Shown piece after piece: positions 1 to 8,050 of a stretch of 64,000 nt of DNA. A model generated the notes under the pieces. That model did no database searches. It was not told where the DNA came from and worked only from the letters and a program-made list of their open reading frames with translations. Source of the DNA: an uncultured Granulosicoccus sp. (GTDB taxonomy: Bacteria > Pseudomonadota > Gammaproteobacteria > Granulosicoccales > Granulosicoccaceae); NCBI GenBank assembly GCA_947499955.1, contig CANMQI010000001.1, positions 372,001 to 436,000 on the forward strand. Direction: 5' to 3'. Within the stretch, counting starts at the first letter, position 1, and the number at the start of each line of letters is the position of its first letter. Made by a program: the position numbers and the translations under genes.

Positions 1-709
1 AGTTGGTCAGAATGGAATCCTGACCGATGATGTCGGCTACCGCCCTGACATAGGACTGACTGCCTCCGGTGACGGTTCGCCATTGCGGCCGATTGCTGAC
101 CTGCAGCAATCCGTGATTGCTGCAGAAGCGTATGAAGGAGGCTGCCGGGTAATCGAGCATCTGTTGCTTGGGTGTCGACCAGATGGCGGCACCGAAGGGC
201 AGCAGGTGGTCTTCGATGAACTCTCGAGAGTAGCCATTCTGACTCAGGTACTCCCCGAGAGTCATGCAGCCGTCTTCGGGAATCTGGCCGGGAGCTTCTC
301 GATAGAATCGCAACAGATCACGCAGCATGCGCCAGAAACGCGACCTCAACAACAGTCCCGGCTGGGCCACCAACCCCAATAACGGCCCACCTGCGTATTC
401 GAAGTTGCCATCGTCGCGGGATACCGCAAAAGACATGTCACTGGCTTCGGTTTCGACCTGCAAGGCATCAAACCACCGTGTCAGGTTGGGATAACTGGGT
501 TCGTTATAGACGATGAAGCCGGTATCGATCCCCAAGGCCTTGCCATCCGCTGCCCCAGCAGGAACCGTTGCAGTATGCGCATGGCCGCCAATCCGGTCAT
601 CCTTTTCCAGTAAGGTGACACGGTGTCGATGTGACAATAACCAGGCAGCCGCCATTCCCGCTGCGCCGCTGCCAACGACGGCAATGTGCTTTTTGCTGTC
701 TGGGACCAT
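1..709 (-). CDS. FAD/NAD(P)-binding amine-oxidase-like protein (COG2907 type), partial
   Basis: The frame is open from an ATG at 707-709 to the window edge, giving 236 N-terminal residues; the C-terminus lies beyond base 1. Residues 8-30 form a Rossmann FAD-binding segment (IAVVGSGAAGMAAAWLLS), followed by an acidic strand end (VTLLEKDDRIGGHAHT) typical of flavin amine oxidases. Later residues (GIDTGFIVYNEPSYPN, then a tryptophan- and arginine-rich stretch) match what I remember of COG2907 proteins. In many proteobacteria this family sits next to an ECF sigma/ChrR pair, with DUF1365 and a cyclopropane-synthase-like gene, and belongs to the singlet-oxygen response. Here it is divergent from such a pair, which supports the call. 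The exact substrate is unknown. Confidence 0.85.
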   Translation of the reverse strand, partial: MVPDSKKHIAVVGSGAAGMAAAWLLSHRHRVTLLEKDDRIGGHAHTATVPAGAADGKALGIDTGFIVYNEPSYPNLTRWFDALQVETEASDMSFAVSRDDGNFEYAGGPLLGLVAQPGLLLRSRFWRMLRDLLRFYREAPGQIPEDGCMTLGEYLSQNGYSREFIEDHLLPFGAAIWSTPKQQMLDYPAASFIRFCSNHGLLQVSNRPQWRTVTGGSQSYVRAVADIIGQDSILTN

Positions 710-817
710 ACTCTTGAGTCTACTCTATAGTGGGTATATGAATGCACTGCTACGCATTATCGGGATGTCAGGATCAGTCATCATGACCTGTCGTCCTATC
801 GACGGTACAATGACCGA
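710..817. promoter_or_regulatory. Divergent promoter region between the FAD protein gene and the ECF sigma factor gene
   Basis: This 108-base gap must carry both promoters. On the minus strand TGATCC (771-776) matches the -35 element I recall for ChrR-controlled RpoE sigma factors, but I could not find a convincing -10 at the expected distance. On the plus strand TGACCT (784-789) and TACAAT (806-811) are 16 bases apart and would start transcription almost at the sigma-factor ATG, implying a very short leader or use of the second ATG at 827. Both assignments are tentative. Confidence 0.35.
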
Positions 818-1468
818 ATGACCAATATGGCAACTACCAGGCAAGACAAGCCCACAGAGGCATCCGCCGCTCTCAGAAAGCGCATGGGTGACAATCTGAA
901 GGCCATCGGTCGTGATCGCGATGAAAACGCATTTGCCGATTTCTACAACTATTACGCTGGGCGCGTCAAATCCTTCCTCATGGGCAAGGGTATGACCGAA
1001 GAGATTTCAGATGAGTTGATGCAGGAAATTATGCTCATCGTCTGGCGCCGGGCCGAGAGTTATGATCCGTCGAAAGCAGCTGCCAGCACCTGGTTGTTCA
1101 CCATTGCTCGAAATCGTCGAATCGACTATCTGCGAGGCAATTCTCGCATCGAAGTCGAGCTGGAAGATGAAATGCTCGATGTCGAGAATGATGAGTCAGA
1201 GACACAGGCCGGCTATGTCGATGCCGAACAGGCTGCGGAGCGGCTGCATCGGGCTTTGGAGAAGCTGCCTCAGGAGCAACGGCAAGTGATGCACCTTTCC
1301 TATTTCCGGGGCCAATCGCATGGAGATATCGCAGAATGGCTGGATTTACCGATTGGAACGGTAAAATCACGAATCCGTTTGGCGATGCAGGCCGTAAGGT
1401 CAAGTCTGAAGGATGAAGACAAGGCTGCTCTACTCAATGAGTCCAGCGGCAGTCCCATCAACGATTGA
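818..1468 (+). CDS. rpoE: ECF-family RNA polymerase sigma factor (RpoE/SigE partner of ChrR)
   Basis: This 216-residue protein has the two-domain layout of ECF sigma factors. The sigma-2 region is at about residues 40-115 (DELMQEIMLIVWRRAESYDP, then STWLFTIARNRRIDYLR, the -10 recognition helices). The sigma-4 region is at about 145-200 (LPQEQRQVMHLSYFRGQSH, then a helix-turn-helix with LPIGTVKSRIRLAMQ). The next gene, 24 bases downstream, encodes a ChrR-type zinc anti-sigma factor, so the pair most likely forms a membrane-independent switch responding to singlet oxygen or related stress. Start: the ATG at 818 gives MTNMATTRQ; an in-frame ATG at 827 is possible. It should not be confused with the membrane-stress RpoE of E. 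coli, which pairs with RseA. Confidence 0.9.
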   Translation: MTNMATTRQDKPTEASAALRKRMGDNLKAIGRDRDENAFADFYNYYAGRVKSFLMGKGMTEEISDELMQEIMLIVWRRAESYDPSKAAASTWLFTIARNRRIDYLRGNSRIEVELEDEMLDVENDESETQAGYVDAEQAAERLHRALEKLPQEQRQVMHLSYFRGQSHGDIAEWLDLPIGTVKSRIRLAMQAVRSSLKDEDKAALLNESSGSPIND

Positions 1469-1492
1469 CCAACAGAGCCAGACAAGTTTGAC

Positions 1493-2182
1493 ATGAGCGT
1501 CTCCCACCACCTGACAGACGAAACAATACACGACTATGCAACGGGCAGCCTCAGCATGCCCATGGAAACGCTGGTCGCCTGCCATCTCACGGTATGTCGG
1601 CAGTGCCGTGCCCGTGCACAAATGGCCGATGGCGTTGGCGGTGGCTTGTTTGACCGCCTGGAACCAACCCCCATCAAGGTATCAGCTATGGATCTGATTT
1701 CACGATCTGATGCGGCTGCGGATTCACCGGCGAGCGACATACGCAACGGCGCCTCGCAGGCTTCCACGGCGAAGGTGGGTACGACAGGCCCTGTCAAGGG
1801 AGTTCCTCGCCCGCTTGGCCGATTGCTGCCGGCCCCTCTGGAGCAGTTACGCTGGAGGCGTGTTGCGCCGGGAATCAAGCAATACAAGCTGGATGATCAG
1901 CATCGTCGCCATGGCGCCTTTCAGCTGTTGCATCTGGCACCCGGTGCGGTACTGAGCGAACACTCCCATCACGATCGCGAACTCACCTACCTGGTACAAG
2001 GCTCCTATCGCGACAGCATTGGCAGATTTCAGGTGGGGGATATTGCCGATCTGGATGGCAGTATCGAGCATCAGCCTGTGGTCGACAGTGAAGAGCCCTG
2101 CATTGCATTGATTGCCACTCAATCACCTGTTCGATATTCAGGCGTGATAGGCAAGATCATGCAACCCTTCGTCGGTATCTGA
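1493..2182 (+). CDS. chrR: ChrR-type zinc-binding anti-sigma factor with C-terminal cupin
   Basis: In 229 residues, the N-terminal anti-sigma domain has H6, H31, C35 and C38, the same spacing as the zinc ligands of Rhodobacter sphaeroides ChrR. An alanine/serine-rich linker (about residues 65-105) leads to a cupin-like domain with H157, H159, E163 and H193 as probable metal ligands. In the family the N-terminal domain sequesters the sigma factor and the cupin domain is needed for release after singlet oxygen; that role is inferred here from residues and position. It is co-directional with and 24 bases after the sigma gene, so the two are probably one transcript. The gene ends at a GC-rich hairpin shared with the convergent rfbB. 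Confidence 0.92.
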   Translation: MSVSHHLTDETIHDYATGSLSMPMETLVACHLTVCRQCRARAQMADGVGGGLFDRLEPTPIKVSAMDLISRSDAAADSPASDIRNGASQASTAKVGTTGPVKGVPRPLGRLLPAPLEQLRWRRVAPGIKQYKLDDQHRRHGAFQLLHLAPGAVLSEHSHHDRELTYLVQGSYRDSIGRFQVGDIADLDGSIEHQPVVDSEEPCIALIATQSPVRYSGVIGKIMQPFVGI

Positions 2183-2196
2183 TTCGAGCTACGGTA

Positions 2197-2217
2197 GCGC
2201 CCCGTTCATCGGGGCGC
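2197..2217. terminator. Hairpin between chrR and rfbB (convergent)
   Basis: The arms gcgccccg (2197-2204) and cggggcgc (2210-2217) form a perfect 8-bp GC stem with a 5-base loop, 14 bases after the chrR stop and 26 bases from the rfbB stop. No clear T-tract follows on either strand, so it may act on both transcripts by a weak or factor-assisted mechanism. Confidence 0.6.
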
Positions 2218-2243
2218 GCCTCGTACTGCCAACGGTACGTGCC

Positions 2244-3347
2244 TCAGGCAGTCTTGAGAGCAGGCTCGGCCTGGTCTCTGTAGCTGCCGTCGAGCACAGC
2301 CTGCCACCAGTCGGAATTGGCCAGATACCAGTCGAGAGTTCTGCGTATTCCGGTTTCGAAATTCACCGCAGGCTCATACCCCAGCTCATCCCTGATTCTT
2401 GCCGTATCAATGGCGTATCGGAAATCGTGCCCGGCTCGGTCGGTGACGTAACTGATCAATGAGTCACAGCGCTCACCGCTGGCTGCCGGACAGGATGGGT
2501 AGTGCCCTGCCAACGACTGATTCGCGGCGAAACGTTCGTCCATCAACTCGCAGATGAGCTTGACGATATCGATATTCGTCCACTCATTGACGCCACCGAT
2601 GTTGTAGGTCTCCCCAACAACTCCTTTGTTCAATACCAGCTCGATGCCACGCGCATGATCTTCGACATACAGCCAGTCGCGAATATTCTTGCCATCACCA
2701 TAGATCGGCAATGATTTGCCATGCAGCAGGTTGATGATGATGAGCGGAATCAGCTTTTCCGGAAAGTGGTAGGGACCATAATTGTTGGAGCAATTGCTGG
2801 TGGTCACATTCATCCCGTACGTATGATGATAAGCACGCACCAGAAAGTCAGAGGACGCCTTGCTTGCCGAGTACGGAGAATTGGGTGCATAGGCAGTCGT
2901 TTCGGTGAAGGCAGGATCATCTGATGCCAGCGACCCATAGACTTCATCGGTAGAGACATGATGGAAGCGGTGCTCGTCCACTGCGAGTCCCTCGACCTGC
3001 CAGACTTGCCTGGCCGCCTTGAGCAGACTATGGGTGCCCAGGATATTGGCCTCGATAAAGGCATCCGGGCCTTCAATGGAACGGTCAACATGACTTTCAG
3101 CCGCGAAGTGCACAATCGTGGATAGCTGCTGGTCACGCAGCAAGCTCTTGATCGCATCGGTATCGTTGATGTCGCATTCCACCAGTGAGCAACGTTCGGA
3201 CAAGACACCTTCCAGGTTTGCCTTGTTCCCTGCATAGGTGAGCGCGTCAACGATCACGATGACATCTTCCGGATAGGTTTCAAGCCAGTACCGGACAAAG
3301 TTGGCGCCTATGAATCCGGCGGCGCCGGTTACCATCATACGTCTCAT
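2244..3347 (-). CDS. rfbB: dTDP-glucose 4,6-dehydratase
   Basis: This extended short-chain dehydrogenase converts dTDP-glucose to dTDP-4-keto-6-deoxyglucose, the second step of dTDP-L-rhamnose synthesis. It shows the NAD-binding GAAGFIG near the N-terminus, the HFAAESHVDRS signature, the STDEVYG active-site segment and the catalytic YxxxK (YSASK, about residue 160), then NCSNNYGPYHFPEKLIPL, characteristic of RmlB. I start it at the ATG 3345-3347 (MRRMMVTGAAGFIG, 367 residues). This ATG overlaps the rfbD stop in an ATGA arrangement and has AGGAG 8 bases upstream; the longer frame adds 13 non-family residues. It is the last gene of rfbC-rfbD-rfbB. Confidence 0.95.
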   Translation of the reverse strand: MRRMMVTGAAGFIGANFVRYWLETYPEDVIVIVDALTYAGNKANLEGVLSERCSLVECDINDTDAIKSLLRDQQLSTIVHFAAESHVDRSIEGPDAFIEANILGTHSLLKAARQVWQVEGLAVDEHRFHHVSTDEVYGSLASDDPAFTETTAYAPNSPYSASKASSDFLVRAYHHTYGMNVTTSNCSNNYGPYHFPEKLIPLIIINLLHGKSLPIYGDGKNIRDWLYVEDHARGIELVLNKGVVGETYNIGGVNEWTNIDIVKLICELMDERFAANQSLAGHYPSCPAASGERCDSLISYVTDRAGHDFRYAIDTARIRDELGYEPAVNFETGIRRTLDWYLANSDWWQAVLDGSYRDQAEPALKTA

Positions 3348-4204
3348 TTCAGCTCCTTGAGCATGGTTCGAAGATCGCAGCGCCAATGTTCTGCGTGTTG
3401 ATCAAGTGCCTTCCAGGTCCGAGTCAGTTCCAGCACGCTGTAATGAGGGCGCGCTGCTGGAGTCGGGTATTGCTCGGTCGTCAGTGGGTTGACGACCACC
3501 GCTCGGTCTATCAGGCCAAGAGACCGGGCTTCTTCTTGAATGGCAACGGCAAAATCATACCAGCTGGCCACCCCTGCTCCGGTCCAGTGCAGGGTGCCGC
3601 TGGACTTGTTGAGTGCGGCATGCCACAGCGCCCTGGCCAGCGAGTTGGCCCAAGTGGGTGAACCTACCTGATCAGCTATGACACCCACCTCACCACGCTC
3701 GTTCATGACCCGCAGCATGGTCTTGACAAAGTTGTTTCCATGCGACGAATACACCCAGGCGGTCCGCAGGCACAGACTGGTATCCGGCATCAGGCGTTGC
3801 AATACCTGCTCGCCAGCAAGCTTGGTCTTGCCATAGACGCTCACTGGCGCAACGGGCGCATCTTCGGTAAATGGCGAACCATCGCCCTGCCCGAACACGA
3901 AATCGGTCGACACATGAAGCAGCCGTGCGCCGGTTGCGATTGATGCACGTGCGAGGGACTCAACGGCATCGGCATTGACTGCCATGGCCTGCTGCGGCTC
4001 CGACTCGGCCTTGTCGACCGCCGTATAGGCCGCGGCATTGATGATCACATCCGGTTGCAAGCTGGCAATGGCCGACTGCACCGAGCGCTCATCAGTGATA
4101 TCCAGACGCTCGCCCAGGGTCAGGAGTTCTACGTTCTCAGGAATGGAACGTAACAGCTCCCAGTGCAATTGGCCTCGACTGCTACCCGTAATGAACGCTC
4201 TCAT
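3344..4204 (-). CDS. rfbD: dTDP-4-dehydrorhamnose reductase
   Basis: Last enzyme of dTDP-L-rhamnose synthesis (NAD(P)H reduction of dTDP-4-keto-rhamnose). The chosen ATG (4202-4204) gives MRAFITGSSRGQLHWELL and 286 residues. Family landmarks are DVIINAAAYTAVDKAE, the STDFVFG segment, the catalytic YGKTKLAGEQ, RTAWVYSSHGNNFVKTM and a C-terminal PHYSVLE. The usual GANGQLG nucleotide-binding loop reads GSSRGQLHW here, a mild departure worth a sequence check. A TTG six codons upstream directly abuts the rfbC stop and is an alternative start. The gene is translationally coupled to rfbB by a 4-base overlap. Confidence 0.93.
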   Translation of the reverse strand: MRAFITGSSRGQLHWELLRSIPENVELLTLGERLDITDERSVQSAIASLQPDVIINAAAYTAVDKAESEPQQAMAVNADAVESLARASIATGARLLHVSTDFVFGQGDGSPFTEDAPVAPVSVYGKTKLAGEQVLQRLMPDTSLCLRTAWVYSSHGNNFVKTMLRVMNERGEVGVIADQVGSPTWANSLARALWHAALNKSSGTLHWTGAGVASWYDFAVAIQEEARSLGLIDRAVVVNPLTTEQYPTPAARPHYSVLELTRTWKALDQHAEHWRCDLRTMLKELK

Positions 4205-4222
4205 ATCGCAGCTACCCGGCAA

Positions 4223-4819
4223 TCAGGCTGCCAGTCGCCGTGGTGGGACATCTTCAATCTCGTCGCACTCGGCAAGCGGCAGGCCAGCGGCATCCTTGGG
4301 CGCGAGCATGGGCTCGGTACCTGCCACAATGGGCCACTGGATACCAATTTCCGGATCATTCCATATCAGGCTTCGTTCGAATTCAGGGTTGTAGTAATCC
4401 GTGCACTTGTACTGAAAATCAGCCGACTCGGATACCACATAGAAACCGTGGGCAAAGCCCTCCGGCACCCACAGTTGTCGTTTGTTGCTCTCTGACAGAG
4501 ACACCCCTACCCACTGCCCGAACTGTGGTGAGGAACGGCGCATGTCCACAGCAACATCGAACACCTCGCCGCGGGTTACACGCACGAGTTTACCCTGTGG
4601 GTGCTTGACCTGAAAATGCAAACCTCTCAGCACACCTTGCGATGAACGACTGTGGTTATCCTGAACAAAATGTCCTGGCAAACCTGCCTTCTCGAAGGCC
4701 TGTCGGTTCCAGGACTCCAGAAAAAAGCCTCTGTCGTCACCGAAAACACTTGGTTCCAGAATCTTGACAGCCTCCAGAGCTGTATCGATGATTTGCATAC
4801 CAGTCTTTGAGTTACCCAT
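4223..4819 (-). CDS. rfbC: dTDP-4-dehydrorhamnose 3,5-epimerase
   Basis: Cupin-fold epimerase for the third step of dTDP-L-rhamnose synthesis. The 198-residue form begins MGNSKTGMQIIDTALE at the ATG 4817-4819, with a strong AAGGAG six to seven bases upstream. A longer frame back to 4912 adds a 31-residue tail not seen in the family and lacks this signal. FGDDRGFFLESWN, QDNHSRSSQGVLRGLHFQ (active-site His) and GEVFDVAVDMRRSSP are RmlC hallmarks. It is first in rfbC-rfbD-rfbB. The missing first-step enzyme, rfbA, lies about 32 kb away in the capsule region. Confidence 0.95.
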   Translation of the reverse strand: MGNSKTGMQIIDTALEAVKILEPSVFGDDRGFFLESWNRQAFEKAGLPGHFVQDNHSRSSQGVLRGLHFQVKHPQGKLVRVTRGEVFDVAVDMRRSSPQFGQWVGVSLSESNKRQLWVPEGFAHGFYVVSESADFQYKCTDYYNPEFERSLIWNDPEIGIQWPIVAGTEPMLAPKDAAGLPLAECDEIEDVPPRRLAA

Positions 4820-4936
4820 TTGGAACTCCTTACGAAGCACGAGGCGGGCCACTTCCACCGCCGGCATATTGCCGACAGTGATGATCCGGCGCGCTGGATC
4901 GTTCATCGACAAGGTGAATGCCTGAGGACACGAGCG

Positions 4937-7393
4937 TCAGCGCATACGTGCCCCGGTTGGATCATAGGCTGCGCGCAGACTGGCAGCTGCATCAAAGCGC
5001 TGGCCACCGACATCAATCTGCCATTGCTGGCCTGCCAGCCAGTCAGCGCTTATCGGCTCGATACTCTTGACGTAACCCAGACCGACGGAGCCACCCAGTG
5101 TATGACCATAGTTACCCGAGCTCAGATAGCCCACGCACTCGCCGCCCGCCAGTATCGGTTCGTGGTGGTAGAACATCGGCTCGGGGTCCTGCAGGACGAA
5201 CTGCACCAGCCGCTTGTTCAGATGGGACTTGCTCTCCTTCTGCCGTGCAATCGCATCGTGACCGATGAAGGGGACGGACTTGTCCATCGCGCAGACAAAT
5301 CCGACTCCGGCTTCCAGAGGGGTATCTTCATCAGCAACATCGTGCCCGAAATGCAGAAACTTCTTTTCGATTCGGCAACTGTCCAGAGCGTGCAAACCTG
5401 CCAGCTTCAAGCCGTGTGCCTGACCCGCTTCCAGCAGTCGGTCAAACGTGGGCATCGCCATTTCTGCAGGCAGGCACAGCTCCCAGCCCAGTTCACCGAC
5501 AAACGATACCCGGGTGACGCGAATGGGCGCATAGCCGATCTCTCCCGGCACACTGCGACCAAACGGAAAAGCCTCATTGGACAAGTCCATGCGCAGCAGT
5601 GGTTCGAGCATGGCTCGGCTGTTTGGCCCCATGACACCAAACACCGCGTACTGACTGGTGACATCGGTAACCGTGCAGAAATCATCTGGCCCGATATGGG
5701 TTCTCAGCCAGTGCAGATCCTTGTGTGTGGTAGCCGCGCCACTGATAACCAGATATTCGTTCTCGGATTGACGCGTGACAGTCAGATCAGCTTCGATGCC
5801 GCCGCGTTCGTTCAGCCAGTGCGTATAGATGATCCTGTCGGCCGAGACATCGATATCGGCCGTACAGATCTTCTGTAGAACACGTGTGGCATCGCGCCCC
5901 TGTACAAGGTACTTGGAGAAGCTGGACTGGTCATACAGTGCCACGCTCTCTCGAGTAGCTGCGTGTTCGGCCGCGGAATGTTCAAACCAGTTCTGCCGTC
6001 CGAAGCTGTACTCGTACTTCGGCTCGACCCCGGCCGGAGCAAACCAGTTGGCTCGCTCCCAGCCTGCTACCTGGCCAAAGCAGGCATTATGTTCCTGCAG
6101 ACGCTGATGAATGGGAGACAGACGAACGTTGCGACCGGTGTCGAACTGGCGGAACGGATAGTGATTGGCGTACAGAAGCCCGAGCGACTCTTCGGCACGT
6201 TCCGCGGCGAAAGCCTGTGTTCCCATGAACGGGTACATGCGGCGAATATCATTGCCCCACAGATCCAGCGGGCAATAACCATTGTGCATCCACTCCGCGC
6301 AGACCTTGCCCAGCCCGCCAGAGCTCTGGATACCCACCGAGTTGAGCCCGGCCGCCACGAAATAACCCCGAACCTCTGGTGCCTCACCCACATGAAACTG
6401 ATCATCCGGTGTAAAAGACTCTGGCCCACAGAAAAAACTGCGCCACCCCACGTCTGCCAACATGGGAACGCGAACCATCGCGTCTTCCAGCACCGGCATC
6501 AGCTGATCTTCCATATGCCCGGGAAGCTCATCGAAACTGAAGTCTTCGGGAATGCCCAACTGCCCCCAGGCAACCGCCTTCTTTTCGAACGCTCCTACCA
6601 GCAATCCACCGGCATCCTCCTTGATGTAGACACATTTGTCATGGTCTCGAAGTATGGGTAGGTCCGGCGTCACCAACTCATGTTTTTCGGTCACTGCGTA
6701 ATAATGTTCGCAGGCGTGCAAGGGTATGTTTACCCCGCTCTTCTGCCCGAGTTCGCGGGCCCACATGCCACCACAGTTGACGACAAAATCGGTAGCGATG
6801 GTGCCCTGCTCGGTTCGCACCCCGGTAACCTTGCCCTTGTCGATCAGAACTTCCTCGACCCGGATGCCTTCCAGACACTGCGCTCCGTGCAGGCGTGCCC
6901 CCTTGATGAACGCGGTCGTAATCTCTATAGGATTTCCCTTGCCATCATGCTCCACAAAGGTGCCGCCAATCAGGCTGTCAGTGTCGATCAGGGGAAACAG
7001 GGCCTTCACCTCGTCAGGTGTCACCGTGTCGACTCGCGTCACGCCGAAAGCGTTGTTCATCGCGGCGACGCGTCGGAGCTCCTCCCAACGATCCTTGCTG
7101 TGTGCGATGCTCAGACTGCCCACCTGACGAAACCCCGTGGACTGACCGGTTTCCTGCTCCAGGTCGTGAAGTAGACGCATCGAGTATTCGGTAAGACGGG
7201 CATGACTTTCGTTCGCCCGTACGGTGCCGATAAGACCTGCTGCATGCCAGGTGGTACCGCAGGCAAACTGCTTGCGCTCCAGCAGAACGACATCCTGCCA
7301 ACCCAGTTTGGCAAGGTGGTACGCCACACTCGCGCCGGTCACGCCGCCACCGATGATAACGGCGCTAGCCTTGCTTGGCAGAGAATCTGTCAC
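4937..7393 (-). CDS. FAD-dependent oxidoreductase with GcvT domain (dimethylglycine/sarcosine dehydrogenase-like)
   Basis: An 818-residue two-part enzyme. The N-terminal FAD oxidoreductase carries VIIGGGVTGASVAYHL (residues 12-27) and CGTTWHAAG, whose His50 aligns with the histidine that covalently binds FAD in mammalian dimethylglycine and sarcosine dehydrogenases. The C-terminal half (about 430-818) is an aminomethyltransferase (GcvT) fold (FGVMGPNSRAML, GELGWELCLP, GLHALDSCRIEK), which in the family passes the released one-carbon unit to tetrahydrofolate. Start is a GTG at 7391-7393. The natural substrate (dimethylglycine, sarcosine or another N-methyl amine) cannot be told from sequence. 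It lies between rfbC and a NUDIX gene, with no obvious partner. Confidence 0.88.
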   Translation of the reverse strand: MTDSLPSKASAVIIGGGVTGASVAYHLAKLGWQDVVLLERKQFACGTTWHAAGLIGTVRANESHARLTEYSMRLLHDLEQETGQSTGFRQVGSLSIAHSKDRWEELRRVAAMNNAFGVTRVDTVTPDEVKALFPLIDTDSLIGGTFVEHDGKGNPIEITTAFIKGARLHGAQCLEGIRVEEVLIDKGKVTGVRTEQGTIATDFVVNCGGMWARELGQKSGVNIPLHACEHYYAVTEKHELVTPDLPILRDHDKCVYIKEDAGGLLVGAFEKKAVAWGQLGIPEDFSFDELPGHMEDQLMPVLEDAMVRVPMLADVGWRSFFCGPESFTPDDQFHVGEAPEVRGYFVAAGLNSVGIQSSGGLGKVCAEWMHNGYCPLDLWGNDIRRMYPFMGTQAFAAERAEESLGLLYANHYPFRQFDTGRNVRLSPIHQRLQEHNACFGQVAGWERANWFAPAGVEPKYEYSFGRQNWFEHSAAEHAATRESVALYDQSSFSKYLVQGRDATRVLQKICTADIDVSADRIIYTHWLNERGGIEADLTVTRQSENEYLVISGAATTHKDLHWLRTHIGPDDFCTVTDVTSQYAVFGVMGPNSRAMLEPLLRMDLSNEAFPFGRSVPGEIGYAPIRVTRVSFVGELGWELCLPAEMAMPTFDRLLEAGQAHGLKLAGLHALDSCRIEKKFLHFGHDVADEDTPLEAGVGFVCAMDKSVPFIGHDAIARQKESKSHLNKRLVQFVLQDPEPMFYHHEPILAGGECVGYLSSGNYGHTLGGSVGLGYVKSIEPISADWLAGQQWQIDVGGQRFDAAASLRAAYDPTGARMR

Positions 7394-7499
7394 GGTCAGG
7401 TACCTCGATTGGGTGAAGGGTTGTCATGCGACAACTATCACTTGTATCAGAGTTACCTGCAACCTTCGACCGTCAGAACTGCACCGCCGATGGGTCCAG

Positions 7500-8012
7500 T
7501 CAGCCACTGCCATCCAGATGTCTGATCATCGGGCAGATGACTCTGAACACCTGAGTGAAATCTTCAGGCCTCTGCTGCATCCACAGATCCAGCTCCTGCA
7601 GGCTGACCCAGCGACCATCCTCGACCTCCTCTTCCTGAAGTACCAGCACCTGATCCGAGAAGGCGACGTAGACTTCAGTGAATTCGAAGCCGTTTCGTTC
7701 GTGCGGCCGCAGCTGACCAACAGACTGCAGACTCTCGGCATCTACCCGGACACCCAGCTCTTCCTGTAACTCACGAACGGCACAGGCCTCATAGGACTCG
7801 CCACTGTCAACATGACCAGCGGCGCTGGTATCCCACAAGCCGGCAGCCATGTCCTTGAAGCGGCTGCGCAACTGCACAAAGATCTGCCCTTTCGAATTGA
7901 ACAGGGCGATATGTGCCGAGCGATGCAGATGCCCCTCGCGATGAACATGATCGCGTGGGGCTCGGCCAATCACCGTGTCTGTCTCGTCTACGATGTCCAG
8001 CCATTCCGTCAT
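7500..8012 (-). CDS. NUDIX hydrolase
   Basis: A 170-residue protein with a full NUDIX box GHVDSGESYEACAVRELQEE followed by LGV (GX5EX7REUXEEXGU). The N-terminus EWLDIVDETDTVIG and HREGHLHRSAHI resemble the YfcD/isopentenyl-diphosphate-isomerase-like branch, which acts on nucleoside or other diphosphates; the substrate is unknown. ATG at 8010-8012, no clear Shine-Dalgarno. It follows the transposase-like gene by 38 bases on the same strand. Confidence 0.88.
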   Translation of the reverse strand: MTEWLDIVDETDTVIGRAPRDHVHREGHLHRSAHIALFNSKGQIFVQLRSRFKDMAAGLWDTSAAGHVDSGESYEACAVRELQEELGVRVDAESLQSVGQLRPHERNGFEFTEVYVAFSDQVLVLQEEEVEDGRWVSLQELDLWMQQRPEDFTQVFRVICPMIRHLDGSG

Positions 8013-8050
8013 GGCAACACGTCAGCAATCAAGGCAGCCACCGACAGTTC

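Noticed and set aside
4820..5878. 352-codon plus-strand frame opposite rfbC's leader and the FAD/GcvT gene
   Set aside because: Antisense to the GcvT domain; no domain recognised.
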